This document shows positions 59,972 to 64,000 of a stretch of 64,000 bases of DNA, one piece after another. The DNA is from Mesobacillus sp. S13 (lineage in GTDB: Bacteria; Bacillota; Bacilli; Bacillales; Cytobacillaceae), in NCBI RefSeq assembly GCF_020422885.1, contig NZ_CP084622.1, forward strand, positions 420,001 to 484,000, in the 5' to 3' direction. How positions within the stretch are numbered: position 1 is the stretch's first letter; every line of letters begins with the position of its first letter. A program made the translations under genes and the position numbers. The notes under the pieces are model-generated. The model searched no databases and was not told the DNA's origin. It saw nothing but the letters and a program-made list of their open reading frames with translations.

Positions 59972-61198
59972 CTAGTTTTTTCCTGCATGAGGCCTGTTCT
60001 GTAAATACAGCTCGAGGTCTGGGCTGCTTCCTTTTACGATGTCTTCGGCAATAATTTTCGCGAGCATCTGGCTGTATACGGTTCCATTGTCGCCGAACGC
60101 CAAGAGGAAATAGCTGTTCGGATATTCATCATATACTCCGATAATCGGAAGTCCGTCCGCTGTCCCTCCATAAAATGCTGCTAAATAATACTCAGGTTCA
60201 AATTGGATCTCCGGGAACATCTTGTTAAACTCATCCACCAGCTTATCTCTTTTATGAATCAGCTTGCTGTCCCGGTCTGCGGGTTTATTTGTATTGTCAT
60301 CAAGCCCGCCCACAATGATGCGGTGATCTGCCGTTGTCCGCAAATAGATATAGGGCCGAGCTGTTTCCCATAAAAGCGTACGGTTGTACCAAGAGGATAG
60401 ATCGCTGGCAGGTTTTGAAGTAACAGTATACGTACTGACAAAGGAAACGAGCTTTTCCTTCTTTATGTCGATTCCTTCATACCCTGCCGCGAAAATGACC
60501 TTGCCTGCAGAAATGGTATGGCCATTTTTAGTGGAAACTATCATTCTGTTCGTTTTTGGATCATGATGATGGCCGTTCATCTCGGTGTTTTCAAACACTT
60601 TTATACCTTTACTTGCAGCATGGTCCATTAACGCATGAGTAAATTTAAAAGGGTTCAGCTCTCCATCCCCATAGGAGTAGATGGCCGCCTCCCTGCTGAA
60701 AGGGTATTTCTGTTCGATTTCTTCTTTCTTGAGAAAATCTACCTTCAACCCTTGCTCTTTTAAAAACTCGTATTCTTTCCTTAGCGTATCGACATCCTCA
60801 CTGCAGCTTGCGGAATAAAGCGAATCTCTTCGGGTGAATTCACAATCAATCTCAGTCGCTGAAGCTGCCGCCTCAATGTGATTGATCGCTTCCTGAAGCA
60901 GTGTTAAATGCCTCGTAATATACTTTTTTCCAAAAGAGTTAGCCAGATTCGTGAACATTTTTTCTCCAGAATACTGGATGAGCGCCGTATTCGAACTTGT
61001 ACTGCCGCCGCCAATTTTCCCTTTGTCAATGACAACGACATTCAGGCCAGAGTCTGCCAGGTAATACGCGCATTGAGAAGCTGAGCTGCCTCCACCGACA
61101 ATCAAGACATCACATTCAAGATCTCCTTCTAACTGCGGATAAGAAGGTGGATCCGGAAAAGTGGCAGGCCAATAATAAGTACCCGACATTACATTCAT
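59972..61198 (-). CDS. FAD-dependent amino-acid/amine oxidase-like protein (DAO family)
   Basis: A 408-residue flavoprotein: dinucleotide loop VLIVGGGSSASQCAYYLADSGLNVVVIDKGKIGGGSTSSNTALIQY, substrate-domain strands and a C-terminal FAFGDNGT-like segment (YFLLAFGDNGTVYSQMLAKIIAEDIV). This matches DAO-family oxidases such as glycine or gamma-glutamylputrescine oxidase; the canonical second and third Gly of the GxGxxG loop are Ser (GGGSSAS), which is unusual. The N-terminus begins with a W-rich segment typical of YurR/PuuB-like proteins. ATG at 61198 follows CAGGAGGAAAC. Confidence 0.88.
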   Translation of the reverse strand: MNVMSGTYYWPATFPDPPSYPQLEGDLECDVLIVGGGSSASQCAYYLADSGLNVVVIDKGKIGGGSTSSNTALIQYSGEKMFTNLANSFGKKYITRHLTLLQEAINHIEAAASATEIDCEFTRRDSLYSASCSEDVDTLRKEYEFLKEQGLKVDFLKKEEIEQKYPFSREAAIYSYGDGELNPFKFTHALMDHAASKGIKVFENTEMNGHHHDPKTNRMIVSTKNGHTISAGKVIFAAGYEGIDIKKEKLVSFVSTYTVTSKPASDLSSWYNRTLLWETARPYIYLRTTADHRIIVGGLDDNTNKPADRDSKLIHKRDKLVDEFNKMFPEIQFEPEYYLAAFYGGTADGLPIIGVYDEYPNSYFLLAFGDNGTVYSQMLAKIIAEDIVKGSSPDLELYLQNRPHAGKN

Positions 61199-61391
61199 GT
61201 GTTTCCTCCTGATAAAAATGATGTTCATAGTATTTCCATGTGGTGGCTTGGCATTCATGAGACATGGGGACGGTGCTCATTATGATGGAAAATGGTTTAT
61301 TAAATCCGAATATATAGTGATTTTTGAAAAAATGGATCAGAAAGTGCTAATCAAATCGTTTACACATCGCAACAAACACCTGCCTGTTTTG

Positions 61392-61452
61392 TTTATTGGC
61401 GAATTTCGAATTTTATTGGCGACTTGGAAATTCCCGCTGATTTTTTCCAGTT
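61392..61452. repeat. Short relative of array H (TTTATTGGCG twice plus terminal hairpin)
   Basis: TTTATTGGCGAATTTCGAAT at 61392, then TTTATTGGCGACTTGGAAATT at 61412, ending in TTTTTTCCAGTT. The last unit and hairpin (TGGAAA / TTTCCA) match the right end of array H at 57215-57256. It lies in the otherwise gene-free interval 61199-61529. Confidence 0.85.
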
Positions 61453-61529
61453 GAAGACTCGTGCATCCACTTTTAGGGAACCTCTAGTCTTCCTATCCGT
61501 ATATAGAGATAGGGATAGGGGGGATGGAT

Positions 61530-61796
61530 ATGAAAAAAGTGTTTGAAGTTACATACGAGGGTCATCATATACAAGTGGAGAATACGTGGTTTAGTGGGGA
61601 AAAGCTATATGTAGACGGAAAATTGCAGGATCAGAATTTGGGGTTTGCGTTTGATCGAGCGACGTTGAACGGGGTCATTAAAAATAATCAAGGTGAAAAC
61701 CAGTATATAAAGGTCAGCCTTGGCGGTGCAATCACGGTAGAGTGCCGGATTTTTGTGGACCATGAATTGATTTATCCTGATCATGGGATTCAGTAA
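61530..61796 (+). CDS. Hypothetical small protein (88 aa)
   Basis: A soluble 88-residue protein predicted mostly beta (FEVTYEGHHIQVENTWFSGEKLYVDGKLQDQN..GGAITVECRIFVDHEL). The pattern resembles single-domain lipocalin-like or immunoglobulin-like sheets. ATG at 61530 is six bases after a GGGGGG tract; ATG at 61524 overlaps it. No family recognised. Confidence 0.7.
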   Translation: MKKVFEVTYEGHHIQVENTWFSGEKLYVDGKLQDQNLGFAFDRATLNGVIKNNQGENQYIKVSLGGAITVECRIFVDHELIYPDHGIQ

Positions 61797-61803
61797 AAAG
61801 CAG

Positions 61804-61836
61804 AAAGGAGCTTAACTTAGTTGAGCTCCTTTTGCT
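61804..61836. terminator. Terminator between convergent genes
   Basis: Stem AAAGGAGCT / AGCTCCTTT with a loop that itself pairs partly, followed by TTG. Confidence 0.72.
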
Positions 61837-61840
61837 GTAG

Positions 61841-62611
61841 TTAAACCTTTTTTCGTTCTTTTTTGCTCTGAAAAATAAAGATGGCGATGGCCACAGCTGA
61901 AGCGAGTACGAAGGCGATGATGGTGATCGTGATGTAAAGCGGGTCATTGTTTGCTTCTTCTGGGATGAATCTTGTTGCAATAGGTCCCATGGAGAGGAAT
62001 AAAGGAATCAATACCGTGAACCAAGTTTTCGTGTAGAGAGCGGCCCCGATGAAAATAGCTGCGCACAGGACAATGATCAGGATGTTTTGCGCTGGCGTTG
62101 CGACGAAGACCTCTTCGAATTCCTGTGTTTTGTACCATAACATCAATGCGACCATGATTCCGGTTACGATGAATGAGATTCCGATGAATATAACGTAACC
62201 CCATTTAGAATGGAAGAATTTCGGCATGATTTTGAATAAGAATGCGCCGTAAACCAGGATGCTGATGGAGCTGATGACTAGCGCAAACCAGATGGTCCCC
62301 TGCGATACGGAAAAAGTTCCTTCAATGGCAGGGCCGATACTCATGTAAGCTGCCAGCAGCAAGATCATCAAGGGAACCAAGCCTGCAAGCTGTCGATAAT
62401 CGGTTTTCATGGATTCGCCAATGCTCTTCATATAATTTTTCGGACTGTCCCCGATGATATGGCTGACATCCTTGCCGGCTGCTTCCGCCTCCATCAAATG
62501 GACCTCAAGTTCTTCGGTGATTTCATTGATTTCCTGGTCGTTTTTCCCTTTTGAAATCAAATACATTCGCAGTTCCACTAAAAATTGCTCTGCTTGTTTC
62601 GAAACACTCAC
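61841..62611 (-). CDS. HAAS-type membrane protein
   Basis: A 256-residue protein: N-terminal helical domain (residues 1-70, AEQFLVELRMYLISKGKNDQEINEITEELEVHLMEAEAAGKDVSHIIGDSPKNYMKSIG), which matches the HAAS/DUF1700-like domain found with PadR regulators, then about six membrane helices. Such proteins are thought to act in envelope signalling. It lies 65 bases after the PadR gene on the same strand and is almost certainly controlled by it. Confidence 0.87.
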   Translation of the reverse strand: MSVSKQAEQFLVELRMYLISKGKNDQEINEITEELEVHLMEAEAAGKDVSHIIGDSPKNYMKSIGESMKTDYRQLAGLVPLMILLLAAYMSIGPAIEGTFSVSQGTIWFALVISSISILVYGAFLFKIMPKFFHSKWGYVIFIGISFIVTGIMVALMLWYKTQEFEEVFVATPAQNILIIVLCAAIFIGAALYTKTWFTVLIPLFLSMGPIATRFIPEEANNDPLYITITIIAFVLASAVAIAIFIFQSKKERKKV

Positions 62612-62676
62612 TTTAATTCCCCCTTTTATATAGGCTCTTTTCTACGTTAAAATCAGCTTTAGGATTTTAACAACTA

Positions 62677-63012
62677 TCATGACGAAAAATAGCCTTTGTT
62701 CAATACATTGTTCACCGAGGAGCTCAGTTGCGCCCACCGAAGGATAAATTGCTCCAATTCCTGCTCGCCTTTTTCCGTCAATGAATAATATTTCCGTTTC
62801 GGCCCAGCAGTCGATTTCCTTAATGTTGTGCTCACAAGGCCCTCTTTCTGCATACGCAGCAAAAGGGGATAGATCGTTCCTTCGCTAAAAGAATGAAAGC
62901 CATAGGACTCTAGTTTGGCAGCCAGTTCATATCCATAAATTTCGCCCTCTTTGATGATGGACAAAAGGCATCCATCGAGAATCCCTTTAAGCATTTGCGT
63001 CGTATCAGCCAT
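62677..63012 (-). CDS. PadR family transcriptional regulator
   Basis: A 111-residue winged-helix protein: MLKGILDGCLLSIIKEGEIYGYELAAKLESYGFHSFSEGTIYPLLLRMQKEGLVSTTLRKSTAGPKRKYYSLTEKGEQEL, the standard PadR domain, with a short C-terminal dimer helix. ATG at 63012 is nine bases after AAAGGAG; the longer frame to 63255 runs through a repeat array and is rejected. It is paired with a HAAS membrane protein. Confidence 0.93.
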   Translation of the reverse strand: MADTTQMLKGILDGCLLSIIKEGEIYGYELAAKLESYGFHSFSEGTIYPLLLRMQKEGLVSTTLRKSTAGPKRKYYSLTEKGEQELEQFILRWAQLSSSVNNVLNKGYFSS

Positions 63013-63101
63013 CTCACGGGCTCCTTTCAGTAACTTGAATTGCGAAGTATTTAGGTACTCATATTGCATGGCAGCTGAAGTGGGTAAGTGATATTCGCTA
63101 C

Positions 63102-63296
63102 CTTGTAATACAAGACATTTGTGTAAAAAAACAGGATCTTGTAATACAAGACATTTGTGTAAAAAAATAGGATCTTGTATTGCAAGATAATTGGGTGAAA
63201 AAATATTCCTATGTATTGCAAGCCCATTGTGAAAAAACAGTACCTTGTATTGCAAGATATATTTTTACTATACATGAAGGTATCTTGCAATGCAAG
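63102..63296. repeat. 36-bp repeat array of CTTGTAATACAAG palindromes upstream of padR (array I, six sites)
   Basis: Six 13-bp palindromes or near-palindromes start at 63102, 63138, 63174, 63210, 63244 and 63284, spacings 36, 36, 36, 34 and 40. The first two are perfect CTTGTAATACAAG; later ones are CTTGTATTGCAAG and CTTGCAATGCAAG. Between them ACATTTGTGTAAAAAAA-like spacers are conserved. Confidence 0.88.
63267..63295 (-). promoter_or_regulatory. Promoter of the padR gene
   Basis: TTGCAT (63295-63290) and TATAGT (63272-63267) on the minus strand are 17 bp apart. One palindrome of the array overlaps the -35 and the next lies just downstream of the -10, fitting operator function. Confidence 0.65.
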
Positions 63297-63400
63297 GGTT
63301 ATATAGTAGATGTTTTCCATTAATGTTCTAACCGGTCGTCCAAACTATGTCTATGCCTGCCATTTTGTGGTATCGTTGAAGTAACGATAAGCAGTTAGGG

Positions 63401-63613
63401 ATGAGTATTTTGAAGAAAACACTAATTTTAAGCTTTAGCGTCCTGGTTCTTTTAGCAGCTTGCAACTCGGAGGAATCGTATACCCACTGGACCGATAGTA
63501 CGGATAACCAAATCCAGCGTCTGGATGATGCGGGGATAAAATATGAAATCAGAGAAGGCGAGATCTGGGTACGCGACAAGGATTTGAAGAAAGCAGTAGC
63601 TTGTTGCTCTTAA
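63401..63613 (+). CDS. Small lipoprotein (70 aa)
   Basis: A signal peptide with lipobox LAAC (Cys near residue 21) is followed by a 49-residue mature part (YTHWTDSTDNQIQRLDDAGIKYEIREGEIWVRDKDLKKAVACC). The mature part resembles one half of a SPOR or PepSY-like fold but is too short to tell. ATG at 63401 follows GTTAGGG; TTG at 63410 is an alternative. Confidence 0.75.
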   Translation: MSILKKTLILSFSVLVLLAACNSEESYTHWTDSTDNQIQRLDDAGIKYEIREGEIWVRDKDLKKAVACCS

Positions 63614-63728
63614 GGACCTGTCTTTTTATAAATAACTGATTATTCTAATAGTTGAGATGTGGAATGTCTATGATTGTAAGTCTGGGCGTTGGATGGACGG
63701 GCTTTTGTCTAAAGGGGGGAAGTTAATA

Positions 63729-64000
63729 ATGATGCTGGAAAAAATGGAGCCGATTTCGATTGCGGCGATTCAAGAGATGGGCATTGAATCTGTCGTGGAT
63801 TGGTTTGAACGGCATAGTGAATATTTCTATCGTCTTGGCTGGTGTTATACTCACAACTCGCAGCAGATGGAGGAACTTTTTTACCAGAGTATTCTGAAGG
63901 TGCATAAGGAATGGCCGCGGTATAAGGGGAATTCAACATTCAAGATGTGGGTCACGTCGAATTTTATTCAAAACATCCGAGGGCTTTCTGCTGATCGAAA
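63729..64000 (+). CDS. Sigma-70 family (ECF-like) RNA polymerase sigma factor, 5' part
   Basis: The frame is open to the window edge. The visible 90 residues contain a region 2-like stretch: WFERHSEYFYRLGWCYTHNSQQMEELFYQSILKVHKEW..FKMWVTSNFIQNIRGL, close to the pattern of the ECF factor at 55254. ATG at 63729 follows AAAGGGGGGA. An anti-sigma gene may follow outside the window. Confidence 0.78.
   Translation, partial: MMLEKMEPISIAAIQEMGIESVVDWFERHSEYFYRLGWCYTHNSQQMEELFYQSILKVHKEWPRYKGNSTFKMWVTSNFIQNIRGLSADR

Noticed and set aside
62677..63255. Extended PadR frame (192 aa)
   Set aside because: The first 80 codons are the translation of the palindrome array; ATG at 63012 with AAAGGAG starts the domain.

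Overview
The window looks like chromosomal DNA of a spore-forming member of the Bacillaceae (a Mesobacillus/Cytobacillus-type Bacillus relative is my guess from protein style; no rRNA or other marker gene is present to fix it). Evidence: strong AAGGAGG-type ribosome binding sites with many GTG and TTG starts, SigK/sporulation-type genes (CwlC-like amidase, YhcN-type lipoprotein), Bacillus-style operators (MhqR, Rex/Fnr-like, PhoP, cre) and a cyclic-di-AMP riboswitch in front of a Ktr potassium channel. No prophage, transposase, CRISPR array, tRNA or rRNA was seen.

Layout. 1-7.5 kb: end of an ABC-F ATPase, DUF2269 and TspO-like membrane proteins, a SelU/PRXL2-like peroxiredoxin interrupted by an in-frame TGA that looks like a selenocysteine codon, a GNAT enzyme, a lone pstS with a Pho box, two CBO0543-type membrane proteins. 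7.5-19 kb: MhqR-type quinone-stress operon, an unusual MurE paralogue, hydroxyacyl-CoA dehydrogenase, SelO, MMPL exporter, a CarH-type B12-binding MerR regulator with its operator region and a decayed DUF378 gene. 19-36 kb: metabolic oxidoreductases, small membrane proteins, PepF, cell-wall amidase, PutP, fasciclin protein, MFS exporter, and a three-gene VOC/DUF1801/SRPBCC operon. 36-46 kb: two near-identical DoxX genes with matching Rex/Fnr-like promoters flanking a YhcN lipoprotein, then an NtrC-type two-component system beside an OpuC-type betaine/choline ABC transporter whose promoter is a textbook sigma-54 -24/-12 element. 46-64 kb: repeat-bearing GNAT protein, YceI under a perfect MhqR box, MFS and AI-2E-type membrane proteins, an XRE autoregulator, an ECF sigma/anti-sigma pair, the riboswitch-controlled Ktr gene, SDR and FAD oxidoreductases, a PadR/HAAS pair and the start of a second sigma factor.

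The most unusual theme is intergenic repeat DNA. At least five arrays (about 1.4-2.3, 12.4-12.7, 21.2-21.5, 34.1-34.2 and 48.9-49.7 kb) have a 52-bp period although they fall into three unrelated sequence families; a sixth (31.8-32.0 kb) has a 51-bp period. In the two largest families each unit carries a short motif and its inverted copy about half a unit apart. Other arrays have 21-bp (29.3 kb), 20/21-bp (57.1 kb, with a relative at 61.4 kb) and 36-bp palindromic (63.1 kb) periods. Two genes (pstS and a SE1832-type gene) also have short tandem copies of their own 3' ends.

Functional links I infer: MhqR boxes tie mhqO-wrbA to the distant yceI; the NtrC-type regulator probably drives the sigma-54 opu operon next to it; cyclic-di-AMP would shut off the Ktr channel; the CarH-like regulator probably controls itself and once controlled the now broken DUF378 gene.
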